From positions 1 through 43,991 of the forward strand of contig NZ_AMXD01000018.1 of the NCBI RefSeq assembly GCF_000310185.1: a stretch of 43,991 nucleotides of DNA. The letters run 5' to 3'. The DNA comes from Thauera aminoaromatica S2 (GTDB lineage: Bacteria > Pseudomonadota > Gammaproteobacteria > Burkholderiales > Rhodocyclaceae). Under the pieces are notes generated by a model, which worked only from the letters and a program-made list of their open reading frames with translations, was not told the origin of the DNA and made no database searches. Positions within the stretch are counted from its first letter, which is position 1; each line of letters starts with the position of its first letter. Position numbers and translations under genes: made by a program. Below are positions 21,709-31,153 of this stretch, piece after piece.

Positions 21709-22446
21709 TCAGATCTTGTAACCGCGGTGCAGGGCAACCACCCCCGCACTGAGATTGAAGTAATTGACCCTCGACAGGCCGGCTTGTTCCATCATCGCCT
21801 TCAATTCTTCCTGGCCCGGATGCATGCGGATGGATTCGGCCAGGTAGCGGTAGCTGTCCGCGTCATTGGCGACCTTCTGGCCCATCCACGGCAGCAGCTT
21901 GAAGGAATATAGGTCATAGAGCGGCGACAGCGGTTTCCACACGCGCGAGAACTCGAGCACCAGCAGGCGTCCGCCCGGACGCAGCACGCGCCGCATCTCG
22001 GCGAGTGCGACGTCCTTGTGGGTCATGTTGCGCAGGCCGAAGGCCACGGTGACGCAGTCGAACCAATCGTCCGGGAAAGGCAGCTTCTCGCCGTTGCACT
22101 GCGCGGCCGGCATCGCGAAGCCGTGGTCGATCATGCGGTCGCGGCCACGAGCGAGCATCGCGTGGTTGATGTCGGTAAGCCAGACCTGGCCGCTGCGTCC
22201 GACCTTCTTCGCGAACGCGAGCGAAAGGTCGGCGGTGCCGCCTGCCACGTCGAGTACGCGGTCGCCCTCGCGCACATCGGAGACCTGGATGGTGAAGTGC
22301 TTCCACAGCCGATGCAGGCCGAACGACATGAGGTCGTTCATCACGTCGTACTTCTGCGCCACCGAGGAAAACACCTCGGCGACCTTCTTTTCCTTCTGTT
22401 CCTCGGCCACGGTCTGGAAGCCGAAGTGGGTCGTCTTGTCGCTCAT
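21709..22446 (-). CDS. ubiE: UbiE, demethylmenaquinone/2-octaprenyl-6-methoxy-1,4-benzoquinone C-methyltransferase
   Basis: The start at 22446 ([43 protein letters not shown]) is the conserved UbiE N-terminus and gives 245 residues. The SAM motif is [16 protein letters not shown] and [28 protein letters not shown] follows. The end [11 protein letters not shown] is typical. It is a C-methylation step of ubiquinone synthesis. The start is seven bases after the DUF971 gene, so translation may be coupled. Confidence 0.96.
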   Translation of the reverse strand: MSDKTTHFGFQTVAEEQKEKKVAEVFSSVAQKYDVMNDLMSFGLHRLWKHFTIQVSDVREGDRVLDVAGGTADLSLAFAKKVGRSGQVWLTDINHAMLARGRDRMIDHGFAMPAAQCNGEKLPFPDDWFDCVTVAFGLRNMTHKDVALAEMRRVLRPGGRLLVLEFSRVWKPLSPLYDLYSFKLLPWMGQKVANDADSYRYLAESIRMHPGQEELKAMMEQAGLSRVNYFNLSAGVVALHRGYKI

Positions 22447-22453
22447 GATCTGC

Positions 22454-22876
22454 TCAGTGATGGTGGCCGCAGCCGCCCTTGGGCGGCGGGGGCGGGACCT
22501 TGGACGGGTCGCGGGTGCCGCCCGCACGCTCGAGGGCCTCGAGATAGTTGTTCCACAGTTCTTCCTGGTTGCGGCCGATCGCGAACAGGTAGTCCCAGGA
22601 GTACAGGCCGCTGTCGTGGCCGTCCGAGAAGGTAGGCTTGATCGCGTAGTTGCCGACCGGCGCGAGGTCCACGATGTCGACGTCGCGCTTGCCCTGCTGC
22701 AGGGTCTCCTGTCCCGGGCCGTGCCCGCGCACCTCGGCCGAGGGGGAATACACGCGCAGGAACTCGAACGGCAGCTCGAAGCGGCTGCCGTCGTCGAAGG
22801 CGACTTCGAGCGTCTTGCGGTCGCGATGGACGATGATGTCGGTGGGCGTCGGGGTGTTTTCGTCGAGTCCGGCCAT
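22454..22876 (-). CDS. DUF971 protein (gamma-butyrobetaine hydroxylase-like N-terminal domain)
   Basis: The 140-residue protein shows the DUF971 pattern: [35 protein letters not shown], then [28 protein letters not shown]. In some iron-sulfur scaffold proteins this domain is found beside ATPase domains, but no catalytic role is known for stand-alone copies. The tail [13 protein letters not shown] could bind a metal ion. It lies directly before ubiE and 39 bases after cobT, which may make one operon. Confidence 0.85.
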   Translation of the reverse strand: MAGLDENTPTPTDIIVHRDRKTLEVAFDDGSRFELPFEFLRVYSPSAEVRGHGPGQETLQQGKRDVDIVDLAPVGNYAIKPTFSDGHDSGLYSWDYLFAIGRNQEELWNNYLEALERAGGTRDPSKVPPPPPKGGCGHHH

Positions 22877-22915
22877 GGCGTCGGTCCGCGTGCAGGGGGC
22901 CCAATCATACCCGAA

Positions 22916-24784
22916 TCATCGGGGAGCCGTTTCGCTGGCCCGCGGGCGCATCCTCGCTCCCGCGGGCGCTCGGGGCCGCTCGTCGAACAGCCGCGCGAGC
23001 TGCTCGAGCAGGGCTGCGCCGAGCGCGTCGGCATCCCGCAGGGTGACCGCGCGGCGGTAATGGCGGGTCACGTCGTGGCCGATGCCGATGGCAAGCAGCT
23101 CGACGGGCGAGCGCCGCTCGATCCAGGCGATCACCTCGTGGAGGTGACGTTCCAGATAATCGCCCGGGTTGGCCGCAAGCGTGGCCTCGTCGGCAGGCGC
23201 GCCATCCGACACGACGACCAGGATGCGACGCTGCTCGGGGCGGGCGACGAGGCGGCGGTGGGCCCACAGCAGGGCTTCGCCGTCGATGTTCTCCTTGGGG
23301 ATGCCGTCACGCAGCATCAGGCCCAGGTTCTTGCGCGCACGCCGCCAGGGCGTGTCCGCAGCCTTGTATACGATGTGACGCAGCTCGGCGAGCCGCCCCG
23401 GAGCGACGGGTTCGCCCTCGCGCCGCCACTGCTCGCGGGCACGGCCGCCCTTCCAGGTGCGCGTGGTGAAGCCGAGGATCTCGACCTTGATGCCGCAGCG
23501 CTCCAGCGTACGGGCGAGGATGTCGGCGCTCATCGCCGCAACGGCGAGCGGACGGCCGCGCATCGAGCTGGAGTTGTCGATCAGCACGCCGACCACGGTA
23601 TCGCGAAAGCCGGAAGCCTTCTCCATCCTGAACGACAGGCCATGATCGGGACTGACGACGATGCGGTCGAGTCGCCCGGGATCGAGCCAGCCTTCCTCCA
23701 GATCGAAGGCCCAGTCGCGCAGCTGGCTCGCCAGCAGGCGTCGCTGCAACCGCTTGGCGAGTCGCCCGACGAGTTCCGGGAGACGCATCAGCTCGCGGTC
23801 CAGGCGGGCGCGCAGCGGGTGCAGTTCCGACGCGTCGCAGAGCTCTTCCGCGCCCACGGTCTGGTCGAAGGCGGTGGTGTAGGCACGGTACGACGCGCTG
23901 GGCCCCCGCGCAGACGCGGCGTCGCGGACTGCGTCCCCTCCTGCCGCGCCAGTCCGTGCCGGCGCGGCGGCCAAGTCTGCCTGCGCTGCCCGTCCGCCCT
24001 CGTTCCGACCGGACGAGGCGTGGCGGAGCGAGGGCTGCGCGTCCCTCGCAGCCGCGCCGCCCGCCCGCGCCTGCTCCGCAGCGTCCTCGTCTCCGGATTC
24101 GCCCTCGCTGCGGGCCAGCTTGCGCGGCTCGCGGGCTTCGCTGGTGGGGTTTTCCAGGTCGAGCGCCTCGATCAGTTCATGCAATCCGGCGGCGAACGTG
24201 CGTTCGTCGCGCAGGTGCTCGCGTAGGCCGTCGAGGCGCGGGCCGACGTGGGCGTCGAAGTAGGGTCGCCACAGCTCGGCCATGGTCCGCGCCGCCGGCG
24301 GGGGAGGCGCGCCGCAGAAGCGTTCGCGGGCGAGGACGTGCAGGGCCTCTGCGAGCGCAACCTGTTCCCGGCTGGTCGCGCGGTCGAGCCGCCTGTCCCG
24401 GCAGCGCTGCTCGATGAGCGCGGCGATGTTGGCCGCCACGCCCGGCATCCGGCCCGCCCCCAAGGCCTCGACGCGTGCCTGTGCGATCGCATCGTAGGCC
24501 GCGCGTGCGCGCTCGCCCTGCAGATCGTGCAGGGCATGGAGGCGCTCGTCGTGATGGCGCAGGCGCAGGGCCTGCGCGTCGGCCTCGCCGCGCAGGCGGA
24601 CGATCTCCGCCGTCGTCAGGGCGGGCGGCAGTGCAGCGGTTTCGATGCCGTCGACGCCGGACGGGGCGGACGCGCCGCCGGCGCACCCGGCGATCGCACG
24701 CAGGGTGCTGTCGACCGCCCGCAGAAAGACGGCCGTGTTCGCGACTCCGCGCAGGGGCCGGGAGCGGGGGCGTTCGCTTGTCAT
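22916..24784 (-). CDS. cobT: CobT-type VWA subunit of an AAA+/VWA metal chelatase
   Basis: The 622-residue protein has the build of CobT, the large VWA subunit of aerobic cobaltochelatase. A helical N-terminal domain (1-215) is followed by an acidic, low-complexity linker (about 215-290) and a C-terminal von Willebrand A domain. The MIDAS motif is Asp403-x-Ser405-x-Ser407 in [12 protein letters not shown], and [10 protein letters not shown] carries a later metal-site loop. It would act with CobS, encoded ten bases upstream. No cobN (the chelatase catalytic subunit) is in the window. The pair may therefore serve cobalamin synthesis through a distant cobN, or act as a CoxD/CoxE-like maturation pair for the adjacent molybdenum hydroxylase. 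The name is by homology only. Confidence 0.82.
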   Translation of the reverse strand: MTSERPRSRPLRGVANTAVFLRAVDSTLRAIAGCAGGASAPSGVDGIETAALPPALTTAEIVRLRGEADAQALRLRHHDERLHALHDLQGERARAAYDAIAQARVEALGAGRMPGVAANIAALIEQRCRDRRLDRATSREQVALAEALHVLARERFCGAPPPPAARTMAELWRPYFDAHVGPRLDGLREHLRDERTFAAGLHELIEALDLENPTSEAREPRKLARSEGESGDEDAAEQARAGGAAARDAQPSLRHASSGRNEGGRAAQADLAAAPARTGAAGGDAVRDAASARGPSASYRAYTTAFDQTVGAEELCDASELHPLRARLDRELMRLPELVGRLAKRLQRRLLASQLRDWAFDLEEGWLDPGRLDRIVVSPDHGLSFRMEKASGFRDTVVGVLIDNSSSMRGRPLAVAAMSADILARTLERCGIKVEILGFTTRTWKGGRAREQWRREGEPVAPGRLAELRHIVYKAADTPWRRARKNLGLMLRDGIPKENIDGEALLWAHRRLVARPEQRRILVVVSDGAPADEATLAANPGDYLERHLHEVIAWIERRSPVELLAIGIGHDVTRHYRRAVTLRDADALGAALLEQLARLFDERPRAPAGARMRPRASETAPR

Positions 24785-24794
24785 GAGGCTGCGA

Positions 24795-25787
24795 TCAGCC
24801 CGCGGCGGCGCGCGGATCGATCAGCTCCTCGCCGAAACAGCGCTGGTAGTACTCGGCCACCACCGCGCGCTCGATCTCGTCGCACCGGTTCAGGAAGCTG
24901 ACCCGGAATGCGAAGCGAAGGTCCGCGAAGATCAGCGCGTTCTCGGCCCAGGTCAGCACCGTGCGCGGCGACATGACCGTCGACAGGTCGCCGTCGATGA
25001 AGCCGCTGCGGGTCAGTCCGGCCAGCATCACCATGGCGCCGACGCGGGCGCGTCCGGCTTTCGTGTCGTATGCGGGCATCTTGGCGACGACGATCTCCAC
25101 CTCGGCATCGTGGTCGAGGTAGTTCAGGGTCGCGACGATGTTCCAGCGGTCCATCTGGGCCTGGTTGATCTGTTGGGTGCCGTGATAGAGCCCGGTGGTG
25201 TCGCCCAGGCCGATGGTGTTGGCGGTGGCGAACAGGCGAAACGCCGGATGCGGATGGATCACCCGCGACTGATCGAGCAGCGTGAGCCTGCCCTCGACCT
25301 CCAGTACGCGCTGGATCACGAACATCACGTCGGGCCGGCCGGCGTCGTATTCGTCGAAGACCAGTGCGCAGGCATGTTGCAGGGCCCAGGGCAGGATGCC
25401 CTCGCGGAACTCGGTCACCTGCTTGCCGTCGCGCAGCACGATGGCGTCCTTGCCGATCAGGTCGATGCGGCTGACGTGGCTGTCGAGGTTGATGCGCACG
25501 CACGGCCAGTTCAGGCGTGCGGCGACCTGCTCGATGTGGGTCGATTTTCCGGTGCCGTGATAGCCCTGGATCATCACCCGCCGGTTGAAGGCGAAGCCCG
25601 CCAGGATGGCCAAGGTCGTATCGGGATCGAAGCGGTAGGTGTCGTCGCGTGGCGGCACATGCTCGCTGCCCCGGCTGAAGGCCGGCACCCTCATGTCGCT
25701 GTCCAGCCCGAAGGCCTCGCGCACTGGACATTCGGTATCGGGCAGGGGCGGAAGAGGGCCTGCGGCTGTCATCGGGATTTCGGTCAT
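24795..25787 (-). CDS. cobS: CobS-type AAA+ ATPase of a metal chelatase
   Basis: The 330-residue protein begins [20 protein letters not shown], with GGGAG upstream of the ATG at 25787. Walker A is GYHGTGKST (75-83) and Walker B is ALVFDEYD (141-148). The stretch [32 protein letters not shown] matches CobS closely. CobS hexamers with CobT power cobalt insertion by CobN in aerobic cobalamin synthesis. Here it is transcribed divergently from the marR-hcrCAB operon across a 120-base gap, which suggests shared regulation and raises the possibility of a role in Hcr maturation. Confidence 0.88.
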   Translation of the reverse strand: MTEIPMTAAGPLPPLPDTECPVREAFGLDSDMRVPAFSRGSEHVPPRDDTYRFDPDTTLAILAGFAFNRRVMIQGYHGTGKSTHIEQVAARLNWPCVRINLDSHVSRIDLIGKDAIVLRDGKQVTEFREGILPWALQHACALVFDEYDAGRPDVMFVIQRVLEVEGRLTLLDQSRVIHPHPAFRLFATANTIGLGDTTGLYHGTQQINQAQMDRWNIVATLNYLDHDAEVEIVVAKMPAYDTKAGRARVGAMVMLAGLTRSGFIDGDLSTVMSPRTVLTWAENALIFADLRFAFRVSFLNRCDEIERAVVAEYYQRCFGEELIDPRAAAG

Positions 25788-25860
25788 CGAGGGCTCCCGG
25801 GTGTGGAGGAGGCAAGGGCGGTCCTGGCGAATCGGCAAACAATCCAGTTGCAGAAAAAGT

Positions 25861-25875
25861 TTGTTGGAGCAACAA
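25861..25875. promoter_or_regulatory. 15-bp inverted repeat, candidate MarR operator
   Basis: TTGTTGGAGCAACAA has 6-bp perfect arms around a three-base centre. Its size and its place just upstream of a MarR gene fit MarR-family autoregulatory operators. Confidence 0.5.
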
Positions 25876-25892
25876 TTGGAACACAAACAATT
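25875..25892 (+). promoter_or_regulatory. Shared motif copy 2 (ATTGGA-N3-CAAACAATT)
   Basis: ATTGGAACACAAACAATT agrees with the copy at 6851-6868 at 15 of 18 positions, including an unbroken CAAACAATT. It has AATTG-N9-CAATT symmetry when one flanking base is included. It ends 15 bases before the marR start codon. Confidence 0.5.
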
Positions 25893-25907
25893 TGAGGCGC
25901 CAATAGC

Positions 25908-26417
25908 ATGCCCCCGGATGATCCGAACCCAGGCAAGCCGGCAGTGGTTTCCCATGGTCCCATGGCCGACGAACTCGGCTTCCACCTGCGCTGCGCGCAG
26001 CTTGCCGCGTTCAAGCACTTCGCCCATGCCGTCGGTGCGGTGGAAGGGATCACGCCCGGCCTCTACGGCATGCTCCAGGCGATCGACAACAACCCCGGGC
26101 TGAGCCAAAGCGCGCTGGCGGTCGCGATGGATGTCGACCGCTCCTCGATCGTCAAGGTCGTCGATCGGCTGGAGGGGAAAGGCTTGATCGTCCGTGACGC
26201 CTCTCCGACCGATCGCAGGCGGTACCGGCTGCACATGACGGCGACCGGCGCGCGGGCGCTACGGCGTATCCAGGACGCCGTGATACGCCAGGACCGGGTC
26301 TTCTCGGCGCGCCTCGACGACACCGAGCGCGCCACGCTGATCGCGCTGCTGACCCGACTTTACCGACCAGACAGTGAAACCCCGACCGCTCGCGCGGGAA
26401 TAGGAGCCGAATCTTGA
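25908..26417 (+). CDS. MarR-family regulator of the hcr operon
   Basis: The 169-residue protein has a MarR winged helix: [50 protein letters not shown]. Many MarR regulators of aromatic degradation bind aryl-CoA thioesters, so 4-hydroxybenzoyl-CoA is a plausible inducer (inference). Its stop overlaps the hcrC start (TTGA), so regulator and enzyme genes form one transcript and the regulator probably controls its own synthesis. The ribosome site is weak (TGAGG about ten bases upstream). Confidence 0.88.
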   Translation: MPPDDPNPGKPAVVSHGPMADELGFHLRCAQLAAFKHFAHAVGAVEGITPGLYGMLQAIDNNPGLSQSALAVAMDVDRSSIVKVVDRLEGKGLIVRDASPTDRRRYRLHMTATGARALRRIQDAVIRQDRVFSARLDDTERATLIALLTRLYRPDSETPTARAGIGAES

Positions 26418-26899
26418 AGAACATCCTTCGCCTGACCCTCAACGGGCGTCTCCGTGAGGACCTCGTCCCCGACAACATGCTGCTGCTGGATTACCTGCGC
26501 GAAGCGGTCGGCCTCACCGGGACCAAGCAGGGCTGCGATGGCGGCGAATGCGGCGCCTGCACCGTCCTGGTGGACGATCGCCCCCGCCTCGCCTGTTCCA
26601 CCCTGGCCCACCAGGTCGCCGGCCGGAAGGTCGAGACCGTCGAGTCGCTGTCGACCCACGGCACGCTCTCGAAACTGCAGGCCGCATTCCACGAGAAGCT
26701 GGGTACCCAGTGCGGCTTCTGCACGCCGGGCATGCTGATGGCGTCCGAAGCCTTGCTGCGCAAGAACCCCGATCCCTCGCGCGAGGAGATCAAGACGGCG
26801 CTGGCCGGCAATCTGTGCCGCTGCACCGGGTACGTGAAGATCATCGAGTCCGTGGAGGCCGCGGCGGCGGCCCGGCTGTGCGCGGAGGAGGCGAAATGA
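26414..26899 (+). CDS. hcrC: 4-Hydroxybenzoyl-CoA reductase gamma subunit (2x[2Fe-2S])
   Basis: This is the 161-residue small iron-sulfur subunit of the xanthine oxidase family. The plant-type cluster is bound by Cys41, 46, 49 and 61 ([22 protein letters not shown]). The second, helical-domain cluster is bound by Cys100, 103, 135 and 137 (QCGFCTPGM and NLCRCTGY). The start codon is TTG at 26414, with TAGGAG upstream, overlapping the marR stop by four bases; this should tie its translation to that of the regulator. Its stop overlaps the hcrA start (ATGA). Confidence 0.94.
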   Translation: MKNILRLTLNGRLREDLVPDNMLLLDYLREAVGLTGTKQGCDGGECGACTVLVDDRPRLACSTLAHQVAGRKVETVESLSTHGTLSKLQAAFHEKLGTQCGFCTPGMLMASEALLRKNPDPSREEIKTALAGNLCRCTGYVKIIESVEAAAAARLCAEEAK

Positions 26900-29205
26900 A
26901 CCCGAGGCTCCCCAGGAATGGCACGGTCGGCGCCCGCACGCCCTTGGTCGACGGGGTGGAGAAGGTCACCGGCAAGGCCAAATACACGGCGGACATCGCC
27001 GCCCCCGGCGCCTTGGTCGGACGCATCCTGCGCTCGCCGCACGCCCACGCCCGCATCCTGTCCATCGACACCGCGGCGGCCGAGGCGCTGGAGGGGGTGT
27101 TCGCGGTCTGCACCGGTGCCGAGACCCCGGTGCCCTACGGCGTGCTGCCGATCGCCGAGAACGAATACCCGCTCGCGCGCGAGAAGGTGCGCTATCGCGG
27201 CGATCCGGTCGCAGCGGTCGCCGCGATCGACGAGGCGACGGCGGAGAAGGCCCTCGGCCTGATCCGGGTCGACTACGAGGTCCTGCCCGCGTATTTCACC
27301 CCCAAGGCGGCGCGCAAGGCGGGGGCGGTCGCGATCCACGACGACAAGCCCGACAACGTGCTGCGCGAGGTGCACGCCGAGTTCGGCGACGTCGCCGCGG
27401 CCTTCGCCGAGGCCGACCTGATCCGCGAGAAGACCTACACCTTCGCCGGGGTCAACCACGTCCACATGGAGCTCAACGCCACCCTGGCCGAGTACGACCC
27501 GGTGCGCGACATGCTGACGCTGAACACCACCACCCAGGTGCCCTACTACGTTCACCTGAAGGTGGCGGCCTGCCTGCAGATGGACTCGGCCCGCATCCGC
27601 GTGATCAAGCCCTTCCTGGGCGGGGGCTTCGGCGCCCGCACCGAGACCCTGCACTTCGAGATCATCGCCGCGCTGCTCGCGCGCAAGGCCCGGGGCACGG
27701 TGCGCCTGATGCAGACCCGCGAGGAAACCTTCATCGCGCATCGCGGGCGACCGTGGACCGAGGTGAAGATGAAGCTCGGCCTCAAGAAGGACGGCAAGAT
27801 CGCCGCCCTCGTGCTCGAGGCCACCCAGGCCGGCGGTGCGTATGCCGGCTACGGCATCATCACCATCCTCTACAGCGGCGCGCTGATGCACGGGCTCTAC
27901 CACATCCCGGCGATCAAGCACGACGCCTGGCGCGTGTACACCAACCTGCCGCCGAGCGGCGCGATGCGCGGCCACGGCACCGTGGACACCCGCGCCGCCT
28001 TCGAGGCGCTGCTGACCGAGATGGCCGAGGAGCTCGGCATCGACTCGCTGCGCATCCGCCAGATCAACATGCTGCCGGAGATCCCCTACGTCACCATGTA
28101 CGCCCAGCGGGTGATGAGCTATGGCGTGCCGGAGTGCCTCGAGAAGGTCAAGGCCGCCTCGGGCTGGGAGGAACGCAAGGGCAGGCTGCCCAAGGGGCGC
28201 GGCCTCGGCATCGCGCTGTCGCATTTCGTGTCGGGGACCTCGACGCCCAAGCACTGGACGGGCGAACCCCACGCCACGGTCAACCTCAAGCTCGACTTCG
28301 ACGGCGGCATCACCCTGCTGACCGGCGCAGCCGACATCGGCCAGGGCTCCAACACCATGGCCTCGCAGGTGGCCGCCGAGGTCCTGGGCGTGCGCCTCGA
28401 CCGTATCCGGGTGATCTCCGCCGACAGCGCGCTGACGCCCAAGGACAACGGCTCGTATTCCTCGCGCGTCACCTTCATGGTCGGCAACGCGTCGATCTCC
28501 GCCGCCGAGGAGCTCAAGGGCATCCTGGTCAAGGCGGCGGCGAAGAAGCTCGACGCCCGCGAGGAAGACATCGAGGTCATCGACGAGCTGTTCATGGTGT
28601 CGGGCAGCCAGGACCCCGGGCTTACCTTCCAGGAGGTGGTCAAGGCCGCGATGGTCGACTCCGGCACCATCACCGTGAAGGGCACCTTCACCTGCCCGAC
28701 CGAGTTCCAGGGCGACAAGCGCATCCGCGGCAGCGCGATCGGCGCCACCATGGGCTTCTGCTACGCCGCCCAGGTGGTCGAGGCCTCGGTGGACGAGATC
28801 ACCGGCAAGGTCACCGCGCACAAGGTGTGGGTGGCGGTCGATGTGGGCAAGGCGCTCAACCCGCTCGCGGTGGAAGGGCAGACGCAAGGCGGCGTGTGGA
28901 TGGGCATGGGCCAGGCGCTGTCGGAAGAGATCGTCTATGACAAGGGCAGGATGCTGCATGGCAACATCCTGGATTACCGCGTCCCAACCATGATGGAGAG
29001 CCCCGACATCGAGGTGATCATCGTCGAGAGCCTCGACCCCAACGGCCCGTTCGGCGCCAAGGAAGCCTCGGAAGGCATGCTGGCCGGCTTCCTCCCCGCC
29101 GTCCAGGAGGCGGTATACGAAGCGGTCGGCGTGCGCGCCACCGAATTCCCGCTCAGCCCCGACCGCATCACCGAACTGCTCGACGCCAAGGAAGCCGCAG
29201 CATGA
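26896..29205 (+). CDS. hcrA: 4-Hydroxybenzoyl-CoA reductase alpha subunit (molybdenum)
   Basis: The 769-residue catalytic subunit binds Mo-MCD. The complex removes the para-hydroxyl of 4-hydroxybenzoyl-CoA with electrons from reduced ferredoxin, giving benzoyl-CoA. Visible family landmarks are [20 protein letters not shown] (N-terminal domain), the [11 protein letters not shown] cofactor loop (residues about 236-246), [15 protein letters not shown], and AKEASEG near the C-terminus, where Glu726 aligns with the catalytic glutamate of xanthine oxidase. The start overlaps hcrC by four bases and the end overlaps hcrB by four bases. The length equals what I recall for Thauera aromatica HcrA. Other family members, such as CO dehydrogenase or xanthine dehydrogenase, are ruled out by the beta-subunit loop. 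Confidence 0.94.
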   Translation: MNPRLPRNGTVGARTPLVDGVEKVTGKAKYTADIAAPGALVGRILRSPHAHARILSIDTAAAEALEGVFAVCTGAETPVPYGVLPIAENEYPLAREKVRYRGDPVAAVAAIDEATAEKALGLIRVDYEVLPAYFTPKAARKAGAVAIHDDKPDNVLREVHAEFGDVAAAFAEADLIREKTYTFAGVNHVHMELNATLAEYDPVRDMLTLNTTTQVPYYVHLKVAACLQMDSARIRVIKPFLGGGFGARTETLHFEIIAALLARKARGTVRLMQTREETFIAHRGRPWTEVKMKLGLKKDGKIAALVLEATQAGGAYAGYGIITILYSGALMHGLYHIPAIKHDAWRVYTNLPPSGAMRGHGTVDTRAAFEALLTEMAEELGIDSLRIRQINMLPEIPYVTMYAQRVMSYGVPECLEKVKAASGWEERKGRLPKGRGLGIALSHFVSGTSTPKHWTGEPHATVNLKLDFDGGITLLTGAADIGQGSNTMASQVAAEVLGVRLDRIRVISADSALTPKDNGSYSSRVTFMVGNASISAAEELKGILVKAAAKKLDAREEDIEVIDELFMVSGSQDPGLTFQEVVKAAMVDSGTITVKGTFTCPTEFQGDKRIRGSAIGATMGFCYAAQVVEASVDEITGKVTAHKVWVAVDVGKALNPLAVEGQTQGGVWMGMGQALSEEIVYDKGRMLHGNILDYRVPTMMESPDIEVIIVESLDPNGPFGAKEASEGMLAGFLPAVQEAVYEAVGVRATEFPLSPDRITELLDAKEAAA

Positions 29206-30176
29206 ACATCCTCGCCGATTTCCGCACCCATCGCCCCGCCACCCTGGCCGACGCGGTCAGTGCGCTGGCCGCCGACGGGGCCGTTCCCCTGGCTGCCGGC
29301 ACCGACCTGCTGCCCAATCTTCGTCGCGGCCTGGGACAGCCCGCCGTGCTGGTGGATCTGACCGGAATCGGGGGCCTGGAGACGATCTCCATCCTCGCCG
29401 ACGGCAGCCTGCGCATCGGTGCCGGCGCCACGCTGGAGGCCATCGCCGAGCACGGGCTCGTCCGCAACGCCTGGCCGGCACTGGCCGAGGCGGCCGCGGC
29501 GGTCGCGGGTCCGACCCACCGCGCCGCGGCCACTTTGGGCGGCAACCTGTGCCAGGACACGCGCTGCATCTTCTACAACCAGAGCGAGTGGTGGCGTGCC
29601 GGCAACGGCTACTGCCTCAAGTACCAGGGCGACAAGTGCCACGTCATCGTCAAGAACGATCGCTGCTACGCCACCTACCACGGCGACGTCGCCCCGGCGC
29701 TGATGGTGCTGGGCGCGCGTGTCGAGATCGCGGGGCCCGCGGGCAGGCGCAGCCTCGCGGTGGAGGAATTGTTCCGCGAAGACGGGGCGGGGCACCTGAG
29801 CCTCGGACGGGGCGAACTGGTCGTGGCCGTGGAGGTTCCCCCCGCCAGCGGCTGGAGGACCGTCTACGCCAAGGCACGCATCCGCGACGCCGTCGATTTT
29901 CCGCTCGCGGGGGTCGCCGTCGCCCTGCGCCGTGACGGAGACCGGGTCGCCGGCCTGAAGGTAGCGATTACCGGCACCAACTCCGCCCCGCTGCGCGTGC
30001 CCACGGACGAGCTCGTGGGAGGGCGCTGGGATGCCGCCGCCGCCGAGACCCTGTCCCAGCTGGTGCGCAAGACCTCGAACGTGCTCAAGACCACCGTCAC
30101 CGGCGTCGGCTATCGGCGCCGGGTGCTGCTGGCGCTGGCGCCGCGGACGGTCGACGCGCTCTGGCAGGGAGGCTGA
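29202..30176 (+). CDS. hcrB: 4-Hydroxybenzoyl-CoA reductase beta subunit (FAD, extra [4Fe-4S])
   Basis: The 324-residue FAD subunit has the flavin motifs [15 protein letters not shown] and [14 protein letters not shown]. An insert unique to this enzyme carries Cys122, 138, 146 and 155, which bind an additional [4Fe-4S] cluster that lets electrons run inward from ferredoxin to molybdenum, opposite to xanthine oxidase. These positions match the known Hcr cluster and are the strongest evidence for the operon's identity. Its ATG overlaps the hcrA stop (ATGA). No convincing terminator follows. Confidence 0.96.
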   Translation: MNILADFRTHRPATLADAVSALAADGAVPLAAGTDLLPNLRRGLGQPAVLVDLTGIGGLETISILADGSLRIGAGATLEAIAEHGLVRNAWPALAEAAAAVAGPTHRAAATLGGNLCQDTRCIFYNQSEWWRAGNGYCLKYQGDKCHVIVKNDRCYATYHGDVAPALMVLGARVEIAGPAGRRSLAVEELFREDGAGHLSLGRGELVVAVEVPPASGWRTVYAKARIRDAVDFPLAGVAVALRRDGDRVAGLKVAITGTNSAPLRVPTDELVGGRWDAAAAETLSQLVRKTSNVLKTTVTGVGYRRRVLLALAPRTVDALWQGG

Positions 30177-30346
30177 ATCCTTGTAGCCTGGTGTTCCGTT
30201 CGCCCTGTGCCGCGCCCTCTGCGAGGGGGCGACCGCAAGCATCCTGCCCGCGTGGCGCCCCACGATGGCGCGCTTCGCCCGCCCCGCACGCCTCTTGTCC
30301 GGCCTGGACGGAGGCGCGCGGGGATTGTGCATTGCGCTTCGATGAC

Positions 30347-30364
30347 GTGTCATCAAAGCTTCAA
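30347..30364 (+). promoter_or_regulatory. Weak Pho-box-like sequence upstream of phoB
   Basis: GTGTCATCAAAGCTTCAA has one good half (GTGTCAT against CTGTCAT) and one poor half. It lies 44 bases before the phoB start, the expected place for autoregulation. It overlaps a GATGAC-GT-GTCATC dyad (30341-30354). The rest of the 232-base gap after hcrB (30177-30408) holds no gene and no clear terminator. Confidence 0.25.
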
Positions 30365-30408
30365 GGAGCTGCAATACACTTCACGGGCATTTTTCAGGGA
30401 GCACAGGC

Positions 30409-31119
30409 ATGCCAGCGAACATATTGCTCGTGGAAGACGAGCCGGCGATCCAGGAGCTGATCGCGGCCAACCTCGCCCGCGCCGGCCACCACGTGGTGCG
30501 CGCCAACGACGCCGAGAGCGCGCAACGCATCGTGCGCGAGGCGCTGCCCGATCTGGTGCTGCTGGACTGGATGCTGCCCGGCGCCTCGGGCGTCGAATTC
30601 GCCCGCCGGCTGCGTGCCGACGAGCGCACCCGCGACATCCCGATCATCATGCTGACCGCGCGCGGCGAGGAGCAGGACAAGGTCACCGCGCTCGAGGTCG
30701 GTGCCGACGACTACGTCACCAAGCCCTTCAGCCCGCGCGAGCTGGTCGCGCGCATCAAGGCGGTGCTGCGCCGGCGTGCGCCGCAGACCACCGAGGACGT
30801 GGTCGAGCTCGGCGGCCTGCGCCTGGACCCCGCCACCCACCGTGTCAGCGCGGGCGAGACCGCGCTCGCGCTCGGACCGACCGAGTTCCGCCTGCTGCAT
30901 TTCCTCATGACCCATCCCGAGCGCGTGCATTCGCGTGCGCAGCTGCTCGACCAGGTGTGGGGAGACCATGTCTTCGTCGAGGAGCGCACGGTGGATGTGC
31001 ACATCCGCCGCCTGCGCTGCGCGCTCGAACCCAGCGCGCACGACGCGCTGATCCAGACCGTGCGCGGCAGCGGCTATCGTTTTTCGGTGCACACCGCGCA
31101 AGCCGCGGCCGCCTCCTGA
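30409..31119 (+). CDS. phoB: PhoB, phosphate regulon response regulator
   Basis: The 236-residue OmpR/PhoB-family protein has a receiver domain (residues 1-120), with acidic pocket EDE at 9-11, phospho-acceptor Asp53 in [10 protein letters not shown], and the TKPF lysine near residue 105. A C-terminal winged helix ends in [28 protein letters not shown]. The partner kinase gene phoR starts 34 bases downstream. The match to PhoB is good in both domains. Confidence 0.92.
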   Translation: MPANILLVEDEPAIQELIAANLARAGHHVVRANDAESAQRIVREALPDLVLLDWMLPGASGVEFARRLRADERTRDIPIIMLTARGEEQDKVTALEVGADDYVTKPFSPRELVARIKAVLRRRAPQTTEDVVELGGLRLDPATHRVSAGETALALGPTEFRLLHFLMTHPERVHSRAQLLDQVWGDHVFVEERTVDVHIRRLRCALEPSAHDALIQTVRGSGYRFSVHTAQAAAAS

Positions 31120-31153
31120 GCGCACCCCCGATCCGTCCCGTGATCCGCTCCCA

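Larger units (their letters stand above)
25788..25907. promoter_or_regulatory. Divergent operator region between cobS and marR-hcrCAB
   Basis: The 120-base gap contains a 15-bp dyad, TTGTTG-GAG-CAACAA (25861-25875), followed at once by ATTGGAACACAAACAATT (25875-25892). CAAACAAT also occurs at 25836-25843. These sites lie within 50 bases of the marR start codon, where a MarR repressor would be expected to bind. Confidence 0.6.

Noticed and set aside
26491-28959. An 822-codon minus-strand open frame opposite hcrC and hcrA
   Set aside because: It has no domain signature, and the plus strand encodes complete Hcr subunits.
30200-30320. GC-rich hairpins after hcrB as a terminator
   Set aside because: The stems are imperfect and no T run follows, so I do not call a terminator.
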